From Prevotella sp. (GTDB taxonomy: Bacteria > Bacteroidota > Bacteroidia > Bacteroidales > Bacteroidaceae), in NCBI GenBank assembly GCA_016285055.1, contig JAEEPZ010000004.1:26871-90870 (forward strand): DNA of 64,000 bases, given 5' to 3'. Below, piece after piece: positions 48,124 through 56,509 of this stretch. The stretch's first letter is position 1. Each line of letters opens with the position of its first letter. Both the position numbers and the translations under genes were made by a program. The notes under the pieces were generated by a model that searched no databases, had not been told where the DNA came from, and saw only the letters and a list, made by a program, of their open reading frames with translations.

Positions 48124-48131
48124 TATCTTTG
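48124..48131 (+). promoter_or_regulatory. -7 element (TATCTTTG) for the GHMP-kinase fusion gene
   Basis: TATCTTTGCAAAA matches TAnnTTTG, 31 bp before the ATG. Confidence 0.7.
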
Positions 48132-48162
48132 CAAAAAATAAGAATCACATTCTGTAACTGAC

Positions 48163-50115
48163 ATGATAAAACTCTTTGTTCCTGGACGACTTTGTCTCTT
48201 TGGTGAACACACGGACTGGGCCGGCCACTATCGCACGATGAATGCACAGATAGCTCCTGGTGCAGCCATCGTCACAGGCATTGAGCAAGGCATTACGGCC
48301 GAAGTGGAACGCTCCAGTATCTTTGAGATGCAGAGCACTGCTCCCCAGATTTCCTCTGAGTGGCACGACTTCGCCTGCCGTATGGACGAACAGGAGTTGA
48401 AGCGTGTGGCCCGCTCAGGCTCGTTCTTCTGCTATTGCGCCGGCGTAGCTTCCTATATGCTTGAGTGGTATAAGGTGGGCGGTGTGCGCATCAGAATCAC
48501 CGACATGACGCTGCCCATGAAGAGCGGCCTGTCGTCGAGCGCTGCTATTTGCGTTCTCGTGGCACGTGCCTTCAACCAGATATACAATCTCAACCTCAAT
48601 ACGATGGGCGAGATGAATATCGCCTATGTCGGCGAACTGCGCACCAGCAGCCGCTGCGGCCGCTTGGACCAGGCCTGTGCCTTCGGCGTAAAGCCCAACC
48701 TGATGACCTTCGACGGCGATGAGATAGAGGTGAAAACCCTGAACGTGAAGCGCCCGCTGCACTGGGTCTTTGCAGACCTTGTCGGCGAGAAGAACACCAT
48801 CAAGATTCTGGCCGACCTGAACAAAGCCTATCCGTTCCCCTCCAACGCACAGGAAGAAGCCGAGCATGAGGCATTGGGTGTGAAGAACCAAGACATCGTC
48901 AACCGTGCCATAGCGTATATGGCCAACGGCGATGCGGAAGCCCTCGGTAAGCTGATGACTGAGGCCGAAGAACTCTTCGACAAAGCCGTGATGCCCATGT
49001 GTCCCGAGGAGCTGTCGGCACCGAAGCTGCATGCTGTGCTGGCCGACGAGTACATCAAGACCCTGTCTTACGGAGGTAAGGGCGTGGGCAGCCATGGTGA
49101 CGGCTCTGTGCAGTTCCTTGCCCGCGATGAGGAATGCCAGGAGAAGATAGTCAACTATCTCATATCGAAAGGGATGCCCGCCTATAAGTTCACGCTCCAT
49201 CCCGTGCATACCGTCCGCAAGGCCATCATTCCCGTTGCAGGATTCGGAACAAGACTTTATCCTGCTACACGCTGCATGAAGAAAGACTTCTTCCCCATAC
49301 CGTGCAGCGACGGCATGGTCAGGCCTGTCATCCTCATCCTGTTGGAGGAGCTGGTGAAGAGCGGCATCGAGGAGATATGTCTCGTCCTGGGCAGTGAGGA
49401 AGAGCGCAAGCTGTATAGCGACTACTTCGAGCGTCCGCTGGCCGATGAACATCTGCAGAAACTGAATGCCGAGTGTCAGGAATTTGAAAATCGCATCCTC
49501 GACATTGGCAAGCGCTTGCACTATGTCTATCAGAAGGAGAAACGCGGTTTCGGTCATGCTGTCTATCAGGCGGCCGACTTTGCACATGGCGAGCCCGTGC
49601 TGCTCATGCTGGGCGATACACTCTACCGCTCCACCACCAACAAGCCCTGTGCCCTGCAGCTCATCGAGGCCTACGAGCACACCAACACCCTCACCCTCGG
49701 GCTCTATCCCGTTGATGTCAAGGAGGTGAGCCACTTCGGCATCATGAGCGGCGTGTGGGAAGACAAGAAGTGTCAGAAGCTGCATGTGAATACACTCTAC
49801 GAGAAACCCAAGGCGAGCTATGCCGAGGTGTACCTCGGAGTGCGCAATGCAGAAGGACAGAAGGAATACTGTTCCGTCTTCGGACAGTATATCCTCACGC
49901 CTGAGGTCTTCGAGCAGTTGGAAGCCGACATCAGGGAGGCCAATAGCCATCCTGACAGGAAGGGCGAGATTGAGCTGACAGCAGCTCTCGACAAGGTGCG
50001 CCAACGCACAGACATGTATGGCATCCGACTGCGTGGCGAGCGTTTCGACATGGGCAATCCAACGGCTCTCGTCAACACCGTGGCCACCTTTGCCACCATG
50101 GATTACGAAGAATAA
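48163..50115 (+). CDS. Bifunctional GHMP sugar kinase / sugar-1-phosphate nucleotidyltransferase
   Basis: In this 650-residue fusion, residues ~1-345 are a GHMP kinase: VPGRLCLFGEHTDWAGH (galactokinase-like motif I), MKSGLSSSAAICVLVARAF (motif II phosphate loop) and SYGGKGVGSHGDGSVQFLA (motif III). Residues ~350-650 are a GalU-like nucleotidyltransferase: KAIIPVAGFGTRLYPATRCM, MKKDFFPIPCSDG, LMLGDTLYR and FGIMSGVWEDKKCQKL. The combination would phosphorylate a free sugar at C1 and activate it to an NDP-sugar, a salvage logic like Bacteroides Fkp with reversed domain order. The sugar (glucuronate, galactose, arabinose or another) is not determined. It is monocistronic. Confidence 0.88.
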   Translation: MIKLFVPGRLCLFGEHTDWAGHYRTMNAQIAPGAAIVTGIEQGITAEVERSSIFEMQSTAPQISSEWHDFACRMDEQELKRVARSGSFFCYCAGVASYMLEWYKVGGVRIRITDMTLPMKSGLSSSAAICVLVARAFNQIYNLNLNTMGEMNIAYVGELRTSSRCGRLDQACAFGVKPNLMTFDGDEIEVKTLNVKRPLHWVFADLVGEKNTIKILADLNKAYPFPSNAQEEAEHEALGVKNQDIVNRAIAYMANGDAEALGKLMTEAEELFDKAVMPMCPEELSAPKLHAVLADEYIKTLSYGGKGVGSHGDGSVQFLARDEECQEKIVNYLISKGMPAYKFTLHPVHTVRKAIIPVAGFGTRLYPATRCMKKDFFPIPCSDGMVRPVILILLEELVKSGIEEICLVLGSEEERKLYSDYFERPLADEHLQKLNAECQEFENRILDIGKRLHYVYQKEKRGFGHAVYQAADFAHGEPVLLMLGDTLYRSTTNKPCALQLIEAYEHTNTLTLGLYPVDVKEVSHFGIMSGVWEDKKCQKLHVNTLYEKPKASYAEVYLGVRNAEGQKEYCSVFGQYILTPEVFEQLEADIREANSHPDRKGEIELTAALDKVRQRTDMYGIRLRGERFDMGNPTALVNTVATFATMDYEE

Positions 50116-50215
50116 AGAAGTTACAGACCCAGTCCTAACCACTCCCTTGAAAGGAGCGGAGACGCGGCAGGAAATGTCACTCAACTATAAACATTAAACA
50201 CTAAACAAAAAACTT

Positions 50216-50773
50216 ATGAAGAAAAAGTTTATCTGCGCCGTTTGTGGATATATCTACGAAGGCGACGCCGCTCCTGAGAAGTGCCCCATCTGTAAGGCTC
50301 CTGCCTCAAAGTTCTCTGAACTGAAGGAAGATGCTGACATGACCTACGCCACCGTTCACAAGATTGGCGACGGCAAGCCCGAGGGTGTGAGCGAGGAAAT
50401 GATCAACGACCTGCGCAATCACTTTAACGGTGAATGCGGCGAGGTAGGTATGTATCTGGCTATGGCACGCCAGGCCGACCGCGAGGGCTATCCCGAGATA
50501 GCCGAGGCCTTCAAGCGCTATGCCTTTGAGGAGGCCGACCACGCCAGCCGTTTTGCCGAGCTGCTGGGCGAGTGCGTGTGGGACACCAAGACCAATCTGG
50601 AGAAGCGCGCCGCCGCTGAGGCCGGTGCCTGCGAGGACAAGTTCCGCATCGCCAAGAACGCCAAGGCTGCAGGCTTCGACGCCATTCACGACACCGTCCA
50701 TGAGATGGCTAAGGATGAGGCCCGCCACGGAGCAGGATTCGCAGGGCTGCTGAAGCGTTACTTCGGTAAGTAA
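50216..50773 (+). CDS. rbr: Reverse-order rubrerythrin
   Basis: The 185-residue protein has a rubredoxin-like Fe-Cys4 domain at the N-terminus ([26 protein letters not shown]), followed by a ferritin-like diiron domain ([60 protein letters not shown] with E-x-x-H ligands). In classical rubrerythrin the order is opposite. It reduces hydrogen peroxide in the cytoplasm of anaerobes. The pairing with PFOR and the microaerobic lifestyle fits. It is followed by a strong terminator. Confidence 0.95.
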   Translation: MKKKFICAVCGYIYEGDAAPEKCPICKAPASKFSELKEDADMTYATVHKIGDGKPEGVSEEMINDLRNHFNGECGEVGMYLAMARQADREGYPEIAEAFKRYAFEEADHASRFAELLGECVWDTKTNLEKRAAAEAGACEDKFRIAKNAKAAGFDAIHDTVHEMAKDEARHGAGFAGLLKRYFGK

Positions 50774-50791
50774 TGAATCGTTAGGACAGAG

Positions 50792-50850
50792 TAGCTCGCT
50801 TTTGTTAAAGGCATGTTCGCACTTTTTCAAAAGCGAGCTATTCTTCTTTT
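50792..50850 (+). terminator. Terminator after the rubrerythrin gene
   Basis: TAGCTCGCTTTTG pairs perfectly with CAAAAGCGAGCTA (13 bp, 23-nt loop), followed by TTCTTCTTTTT. Confidence 0.9.
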
Positions 50851-50900
50851 TGCCTATTTCGTGCTTTCTTTTCTACTTGCTCCACTTTTTGTTCGTTTGA

Positions 50901-50932
50901 TTTGGCAGAAAAGAAAATAATATGTACCTTTG
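50901..50932 (+). promoter_or_regulatory. Promoter of the ileS-lspA run
   Basis: TTTG (50901-50904), a 20-bp spacer and TACCTTTG (50925-50932) lie 36 bp before the ATG. Confidence 0.8.
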
Positions 50933-50968
50933 CACCTCAAATTTGACAAAGATATAAATAGAATACAC

Positions 50969-53900
50969 ATGGCAAAAAGATTCGCCGAACACAACGGCTT
51001 AAACCTGACACAGGTGAACAACGAGATGTTGGAGAAGTGGATGAAAGAGGACATCTTCCATCGCTCTATTGACGAGCGGGAAGGCTGTCCTCAGTTTGTT
51101 TTCTTCGAGGGACCTCCCTCGGCAAACGGCCATCCCGGCATTCACCATGTCTTAGGCCGCGCGCTCAAAGACACCTTCAACCGTTACCGCACCATGCAGG
51201 GCTTCCAGGTGAAGCGCAAGGCAGGGTGGGATACTCATGGCCTGCCCGTGGAACTGAGTGTGGAGAAAGCACTGGGCATCACCAAGGCCGACATCGACAA
51301 CCCTGAGTCGCCACGCTACATCTCGACCGAGGACTACAACCAGAAGTGCCGAGAGAACGTGATGACCTACACCAAGGAGTGGCGCGAACTGACTGAGCGC
51401 ATGGGCTATTTCGTCGACCTCGACCATCCCTACATCACTTATGACAATAAGTATATTGAGACGCTGTGGTGGCTGCTGAAGCAGTTCTACCAGAAAGGGC
51501 TGCTCTATAAGGGCTATACCATCCAGCCCTATAGCCCTGCCGCCGGTACGGGGCTGTCAAGCCATGAGCTGAACCAGCCTGGCTGTTACCGCGACGTAAA
51601 GGACACCACGTGCACGGCGCTCTTCAAGATGAAGAACCCGAAGCCCGAGATGACAGGGTGGGGGACTGCTTACTTCCTCGCTTGGACGACAACCCCTTGG
51701 ACGCTGGCAGCCAATAGCGCACTCTGCGTAGGTCCGAAGATTGACTACGTAGCCGTGGAGACCTATAACCCCTATACCGCGAAACCCATCACCATTGTGA
51801 TGGCTGAGGCTCGGCTGAACGCCTATCTCGCTCCAGAGGGAAACATCACCGACGGTGGCGAGATGCCTGAATACAAGAAAGGCGAGAAGTTTATGCCTTA
51901 TCGCATCGTGGGACGCTACAAGGGCACTGACCTCGTGGGCATGGAGTACGAGCAGCTGATGCCCGCCATCAAGCCGATGGGCGAGGCTTTCCGCGTCATC
52001 CCCGGCGACTATGTCACTACTGAGGACGGTGCAGGCATCGTGCATATTGCCCCGAACTTCGGCGCCGACGATGCCTTCGTGGCCAAGCAGGCCGGCATCT
52101 GCCCCATCGTGCTTATCGACAAGAAAGGCAATGAGCGTCCTGTCGTCGACCTGCAGGGAAAGTATTATATCATCGACGACCTCGATCCCGACTTCGTGAA
52201 GAACTATGTCAACGTGGAGGAATGGAACAAGTTTGCCGGACGCTACGTGAAGAATGCCTACGACGAGAACCTTACCGACAAGGACGAGACACTCGACATC
52301 AGCATCTGCATGGATTTGAAGGCAAATGACAAGGTTTATAAGATTGAGAAGCATGTGCACAACTATCCGCACTGCTGGCGTACCGACAAGCCCGTGCTCT
52401 ATTATCCCCTTGATTCTTGGTTTATTAAGAGTTCTGCGTGCAAGGAACGCATGAGCGAGTTGAACAAGACCATCGGCTGGCATCCGGAGTCAACTGGCTC
52501 AGGCCGTTTTGGCAATTGGCTCGATAATCTGAACGATTGGAACCTCTCACGCAGCCGCTTCTGGGGCACGCCGCTTCCCATCTGGCGTAGTGAGGACGGC
52601 GAGGAGATTTGTATCGGTTCTTTAGAGGAACTCTACTACGAGATTGAGAAGGCTGTCAAGGCCGGTGTCATGGAGAGCAACCCGCTGAAGGAGAAAGGCT
52701 TCGTGCCTGGCGACATGAGTCAGGAAAACTATGACCGCATCGACGTGCACCGTCCCTACGTTGACTACATCAAGCTGGTGTCGCCCACCGGCAAGCCCAT
52801 GAAGCGCGAGAGCGACCTCATCGACGTGTGGTTCGACTCAGGCTCAATGCCTTACGCACAGCTCCACTATCCGTTTGAGAACAAAGAACTTGTCGATGAG
52901 CGCAAGTTCTATCCCGCCGACTATATCAACGAAGGTGTAGACCAGACACGCGGCTGGTTCTTCACGCTACATGCCATTGCCACGATGATTTTCGACTCGG
53001 TGGCCTTCAAGAACGTCGTGTCCACTGGTCTGGTGCTCGATGCCAAGGGCAACAAGATGTCGAAACACGTGGGCAACGTGGTGAACCCCTTCGAGATGAT
53101 TGAAAAATATGGCTCTGATGCCGTGCGCTTCTACATGATGACCAACTCGGAGCCTTGGGACAACTTGAAGTTCGACCCAGAGGGCGTGGCAGAGGTGAGC
53201 CGCAAGTTCTTCGGCACCCTCTACAATACCTACAGCTTCTTCGCCCTCTACGCCAATGTCGATGACTATGTCCCCTATGCTGCGACAATGTCGCAGCCTG
53301 CTGAGAAACCCGAGATTGACCGCTGGATCCTCTCCTGTCTGAACACCCTCGTCAAGAGAGTGAAGGCTGAGATGGATAACTTCGACCCCACCCGTGCAGG
53401 GCGCTTCATTGACGCTTTTGTCAACGACGACCTCTCGAACTGGTACGTGCGCCTTAACCGCAAGCGTTTCTGGGGCAAGGAAATGGATGCCGATAAGCGC
53501 TCGGCCTTCGACACCCTCTATACTTGCCTGATGACTGTGGCCAAGCTGCTGGCACCCTTCGCTCCTTTCTATGCTGACCAGCTCTACCGCGACCTTGGCG
53601 GAGCAAAGGATAGCGTTCACTTGGACGACTTCCCCGTGGTCGATGATTCGGCTATCGATACCGACCTGGAGGCCCGCATGGAGATGGCACAGAAGATTAC
53701 GTCGATGGTGCTGGCCCTGCGCCGCAAGGTGAACATCAAGGTGCGCCAGCCGCTGCAGAGCATTATGATTCCCGCCACCGATGAGCAGAAGAAATACATA
53801 GAAGCCGTGAAGCAGCTCATCATGAACGAGGTAAACGTGAAGGAACTGAAATTCGTTGAAGGTCAGGGTGTTCTCGTGAAGAAGGTAAAGTGTAACTTCC

Positions 53901-54391
53901 GTACAATGGGCAAGAAGTTTGGCAAGCTGATGAAGGGCGTGGCCGCCGCTATGGATGCCTTGTCACAGGAGCAGATTGCCGAGTTGGAGACTCAGGGTAC
54001 TATCGGCATCCTTGTTGAGGGACAGAGCCTGACCGTCGAGGCTGCCGACGTCGACATCATCAGCGAGGACATTCCCGGATGGTTGGTGGCCAATGAAGGC
54101 GCGCTCACCGTTGCCTTGGAAGTGGAGCTGACCGACGAACTGAGAAACGAGGGCATGGCCCGCGAACTCATCAATCGCATACAGAACATCCGTAAGGAGA
54201 GCGGGCTGGAAATCACTGACCGCATCATCGTGACCATTTCGCCCAACGACGAGGTGGAGAAAGCTGTCAATGCCTTCGGCGACTACGTGAAGACACAGGT
54301 GCTGGCCAACAGCATCGTCATCGCTGCAAATGACGGACAGGAAGTGGACTTCGACGACTTTAAACTGAACATCAACATAACTAAATCCTAA
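50969..54391 (+). CDS. ileS: Isoleucyl-tRNA synthetase
   Basis: The 1140-residue class Ia synthetase charges tRNA-Ile. It has the HIGH-type motif PSANGHPGIHHVLGR (~residue 51), a large CP1 editing domain (LAWTTTPWTLAANSALCV; DGAGIVHIAPNFGADDAF), KMSKS-type GNKMSKHVGNVVNPFE near residue 700, and an anticodon-binding domain (RWILSCLNTLVKRVKAEMDN). There is no C-terminal zinc finger, as in long (type 2, eukaryote-like) IleRS. ATG 50969 (MAKRFAEHNGLNLTQ) is preferred over upstream TTG. Such long IleRS forms are often mupirocin-tolerant (family knowledge). Confidence 0.97.
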   Translation: MAKRFAEHNGLNLTQVNNEMLEKWMKEDIFHRSIDEREGCPQFVFFEGPPSANGHPGIHHVLGRALKDTFNRYRTMQGFQVKRKAGWDTHGLPVELSVEKALGITKADIDNPESPRYISTEDYNQKCRENVMTYTKEWRELTERMGYFVDLDHPYITYDNKYIETLWWLLKQFYQKGLLYKGYTIQPYSPAAGTGLSSHELNQPGCYRDVKDTTCTALFKMKNPKPEMTGWGTAYFLAWTTTPWTLAANSALCVGPKIDYVAVETYNPYTAKPITIVMAEARLNAYLAPEGNITDGGEMPEYKKGEKFMPYRIVGRYKGTDLVGMEYEQLMPAIKPMGEAFRVIPGDYVTTEDGAGIVHIAPNFGADDAFVAKQAGICPIVLIDKKGNERPVVDLQGKYYIIDDLDPDFVKNYVNVEEWNKFAGRYVKNAYDENLTDKDETLDISICMDLKANDKVYKIEKHVHNYPHCWRTDKPVLYYPLDSWFIKSSACKERMSELNKTIGWHPESTGSGRFGNWLDNLNDWNLSRSRFWGTPLPIWRSEDGEEICIGSLEELYYEIEKAVKAGVMESNPLKEKGFVPGDMSQENYDRIDVHRPYVDYIKLVSPTGKPMKRESDLIDVWFDSGSMPYAQLHYPFENKELVDERKFYPADYINEGVDQTRGWFFTLHAIATMIFDSVAFKNVVSTGLVLDAKGNKMSKHVGNVVNPFEMIEKYGSDAVRFYMMTNSEPWDNLKFDPEGVAEVSRKFFGTLYNTYSFFALYANVDDYVPYAATMSQPAEKPEIDRWILSCLNTLVKRVKAEMDNFDPTRAGRFIDAFVNDDLSNWYVRLNRKRFWGKEMDADKRSAFDTLYTCLMTVAKLLAPFAPFYADQLYRDLGGAKDSVHLDDFPVVDDSAIDTDLEARMEMAQKITSMVLALRRKVNIKVRQPLQSIMIPATDEQKKYIEAVKQLIMNEVNVKELKFVEGQGVLVKKVKCNFRTMGKKFGKLMKGVAAAMDALSQEQIAELETQGTIGILVEGQSLTVEAADVDIISEDIPGWLVANEGALTVALEVELTDELRNEGMARELINRIQNIRKESGLEITDRIIVTISPNDEVEKAVNAFGDYVKTQVLANSIVIAANDGQEVDFDDFKLNINITKS

Positions 54392-54396
54392 TTATT

Positions 54397-54783
54397 ATGG
54401 CTGAAAAAACACGCTACACTGACGAGGAACTCGAGGAGTTCCGTCAGATTATTCTTGAGAAACTTGCACTGGCCAAGCGTGACTATGACCAGATGATGGA
54501 TACGCTGACCAACCGTGACTCGAATGACGTGGATGACACGTCGCCCACTTACAAGGCTTTGGAAGAGGGCAGCGAGGCGCAGTCGAAAGAAGACTTGATG
54601 AAGTTCGCTTCACGACAGCAGAAGTTCATACAGGGACTGAAGGCCGCCTTGGTGCGCATTGACAACAAGACCTACGGCATCGACCGCATCACTGGAAAGC
54701 TCATTCCTGCCGAGCGTCTCCGTGCTGTGCCCCATGCTACGCTGAGTGTGGAGTCGAAGGAACTGGAGAAGCAAAGAAGGTAA
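54397..54783 (+). CDS. TraR/DksA-family protein lacking zinc-finger cysteines
   Basis: The 128-residue protein has a coiled-coil N-terminus (FRQIILEKLALAKRDYDQMM), the DDTSPTYKALEEGSEAQSKE loop and the C-terminal globular motif YGIDRITGKLIPAERLRAVP. The four zinc Cys of DksA are absent, but the fold pattern is the TraR/DksA class common in Bacteroidetes, just downstream of ileS. It probably binds the RNA polymerase secondary channel; ppGpp dependence is unknown. Spacing from ileS is 5 bp, same operon. Confidence 0.88.
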   Translation: MAEKTRYTDEELEEFRQIILEKLALAKRDYDQMMDTLTNRDSNDVDDTSPTYKALEEGSEAQSKEDLMKFASRQQKFIQGLKAALVRIDNKTYGIDRITGKLIPAERLRAVPHATLSVESKELEKQRR

Positions 54784-54898
54784 AAAAAACACCTGATTCA
54801 ACTGTTGCGAGCGCCGTAGTAGGCCTCTGTTTGCTCCCAACGGGCTGAATGAATGTGAATCATTAATTGAAGATTAAAGATTGAAGATAAAGAGCTTT

Positions 54899-55510
54899 AT
54901 GACTCGTGGCAGGGTGGCGGTGCTGTTGGTCATCGCCATCCTGCTCATCGACCAGATCATCAAGGTCTGGGTGAAGACTGGTATGGAGCTGCATGAGAGC
55001 ATCCGCATCACCGACTGGTTCTACATCTCCTTCATCGAGAACAACGGCATGGCTTGGGGAATGCAGATAGGACCGAAGCTGATGCTGTCGCTGTTTCGTA
55101 TCGTGGCCATCGTGCTCCTCAGCTATTATATATGGCTGCAGGCACGCAAGAAGGCCCGCTGGGGATATATTGTCTGTTTGGTGATGGTGCTGGCCGGTGC
55201 GGCAGGCAACCTCATCGACTGCATGTTCTACGGGTTGGGATTCGAGGCTTCCACGCCCTACAGCGTCAGCCACTGGGTGGGCTTAGGCAACGGCTATGCC
55301 TCGTTCCTCATGGGTAAGGTCGTAGATATGTTCTACTTTCCCATCATTCACACCACATGGCCCGAATGGATGCCGTTCTGGGGTGGCGAGGAGTTTATCT
55401 TCTTCAGTCCCGTCTTCAACTTTGCTGATGCCAGCATCTCCGTCGGCGTCATCATCCTGCTATTTTTCTACCGAAAAGAGTTAGCCAGCATCTCACTGAA
55501 GCGTGAATAG
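54899..55510 (+). CDS. lspA: Prolipoprotein signal peptidase (signal peptidase II)
   Basis: The 203-residue protein has four membrane helices (VAVLLVIAILLIDQIIKVWV; LMLSLFRIVAIVLLSYYIWL; YIVCLVMVLAGAAGNLIDCM; SVGVIILLFFY). The two catalytic aspartates lie in GNLIDCMFYG and FNFADASIS, and NNGMAWGM is the conserved loop. It removes signal peptides from lipid-modified lipoproteins in the inner membrane. ATG 54899 is preferred over a TTG 18 bp upstream. Its stop overlaps the following lipoprotein gene, a fitting neighbour. Confidence 0.96.
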   Translation: MTRGRVAVLLVIAILLIDQIIKVWVKTGMELHESIRITDWFYISFIENNGMAWGMQIGPKLMLSLFRIVAIVLLSYYIWLQARKKARWGYIVCLVMVLAGAAGNLIDCMFYGLGFEASTPYSVSHWVGLGNGYASFLMGKVVDMFYFPIIHTTWPEWMPFWGGEEFIFFSPVFNFADASISVGVIILLFFYRKELASISLKRE

Positions 55511-56450
55511 GATATGCACCATTGTCCTTACCGGCATGGTCATGCTTTTCGTGGCCTGCAAGCCGGGAACGCCGAGCCAGTACCTTCAGCCCGGCGAGAT
55601 GGAGGACATACTGGTGGAATACTATATGGCACAGGCCATGGCCCAGCAGGTGAGCCCCTTAGAGGGAGGGCGAGACTATAACACAGCGATGTTTATCGAG
55701 GCAGTGTTGAAGAAGCACGGCGTGACGAAAGCAGACTTCGACTCTTCACTGGTCTATTACTACACCCGTTCCGACCGTTTCGAGCCTATCTGCAAGCGTG
55801 TATCTGAGCGACTCGACGAGCTGGCTCTGACACAAGGAGCCTCCGAGGGCGAGATAGGCAAGTATGCACAGTACAATGCTACGGGCGATACGGCCAACGT
55901 GTGGGCCGACCGCAACATAGCGCTCCTCATGCCCATGCCGCCCTACAACAGATGGGACTTCGTCATCGAGGCCGACTCCACCTACCGTCGCGGCGATGCG
56001 CTGATGATGCAGTTCATGAGCGACTTCATGTATCAGACAGGTTCAAAGAACGGCATCGTCTACATGGCGGTGGAATATGACGATACCATTGTGAGCCGTA
56101 ACCTCCGCTTCTCCGTGTCAGGCCTTGCACAGTTGCGTGTTCCCGAGGACACCACACGGAGGATGAAGGCAGTGAAGGGATTCTTCTATCTTGATGGCGG
56201 CAACGAAAGCTCAACGTCCACACGCCTGCTCTTCCTGAACAATGTGCAACTCATCAGATTCCATACCATCGATGCCGACCAAGAACTTCCGACGGATAGC
56301 ATCCCACAAGGTGGTGATGCCGGACAAATCGCTCCTGACTCTGTCAGTCGTGGAGATTCAATCAGGGGTGGTGACGAAGTGCTTCCCCTTGACTCAGGAA
56401 CTGCCGTTCACAGAATGGCTTCCAGGGCAGATAGTGCTCATACGCGATGA
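55503..56450 (+). CDS. DUF4296 lipoprotein with C-terminal extension
   Basis: The 315-residue protein has GTG start 55503 (8-bp overlap with lspA) giving the lipoprotein signal TIVLTGMVMLFVACKPG with the lipobox Cys. No in-frame ATG would preserve the signal. The DUF4296 core follows (LQPGEMEDILVEYYMAQAMA; VLKKHGVTKADFDSSLVYYY). SPLEGGRD near residue 52 resembles a G/C-palindrome insert. The last ~60 residues overlap the next gene in another frame and have repeat-like Asp/Ser/Gly composition, so they may be an extension after loss of an older stop. Confidence 0.85.
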   Translation: MNRICTIVLTGMVMLFVACKPGTPSQYLQPGEMEDILVEYYMAQAMAQQVSPLEGGRDYNTAMFIEAVLKKHGVTKADFDSSLVYYYTRSDRFEPICKRVSERLDELALTQGASEGEIGKYAQYNATGDTANVWADRNIALLMPMPPYNRWDFVIEADSTYRRGDALMMQFMSDFMYQTGSKNGIVYMAVEYDDTIVSRNLRFSVSGLAQLRVPEDTTRRMKAVKGFFYLDGGNESSTSTRLLFLNNVQLIRFHTIDADQELPTDSIPQGGDAGQIAPDSVSRGDSIRGGDEVLPLDSGTAVHRMASRADSAHTR

Positions 56451-56496
56451 GCAAGGCCTTCTGCGCGCATATTATAATAATGAGATAATCAACTAA
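56272..56496 (+). CDS. Small conserved-looking protein overlapping the DUF4296 3' end
   Basis: The ~74-residue protein (VVMPDKSLLTLSVVEIQSG, KCFPLTQELPFTEWLPGQIV, LIRDEQGLLRAYYNN) has well-formed beta-rich composition and the right spacing to the next gene (13 bp). It uses frame +1 relative to DUF4296 across 179 bp. ATG 56272 is assumed. Proteins of this shape commonly follow DUF4296 in Bacteroidales, so the small gene is probably real (moderate certainty). Function unknown. Confidence 0.65.
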   Translation: MPTKNFRRIASHKVVMPDKSLLTLSVVEIQSGVVTKCFPLTQELPFTEWLPGQIVLIRDEQGLLRAYYNNEIIN

Positions 56497-56509
56497 AAAC
56501 TTTAGCGAT

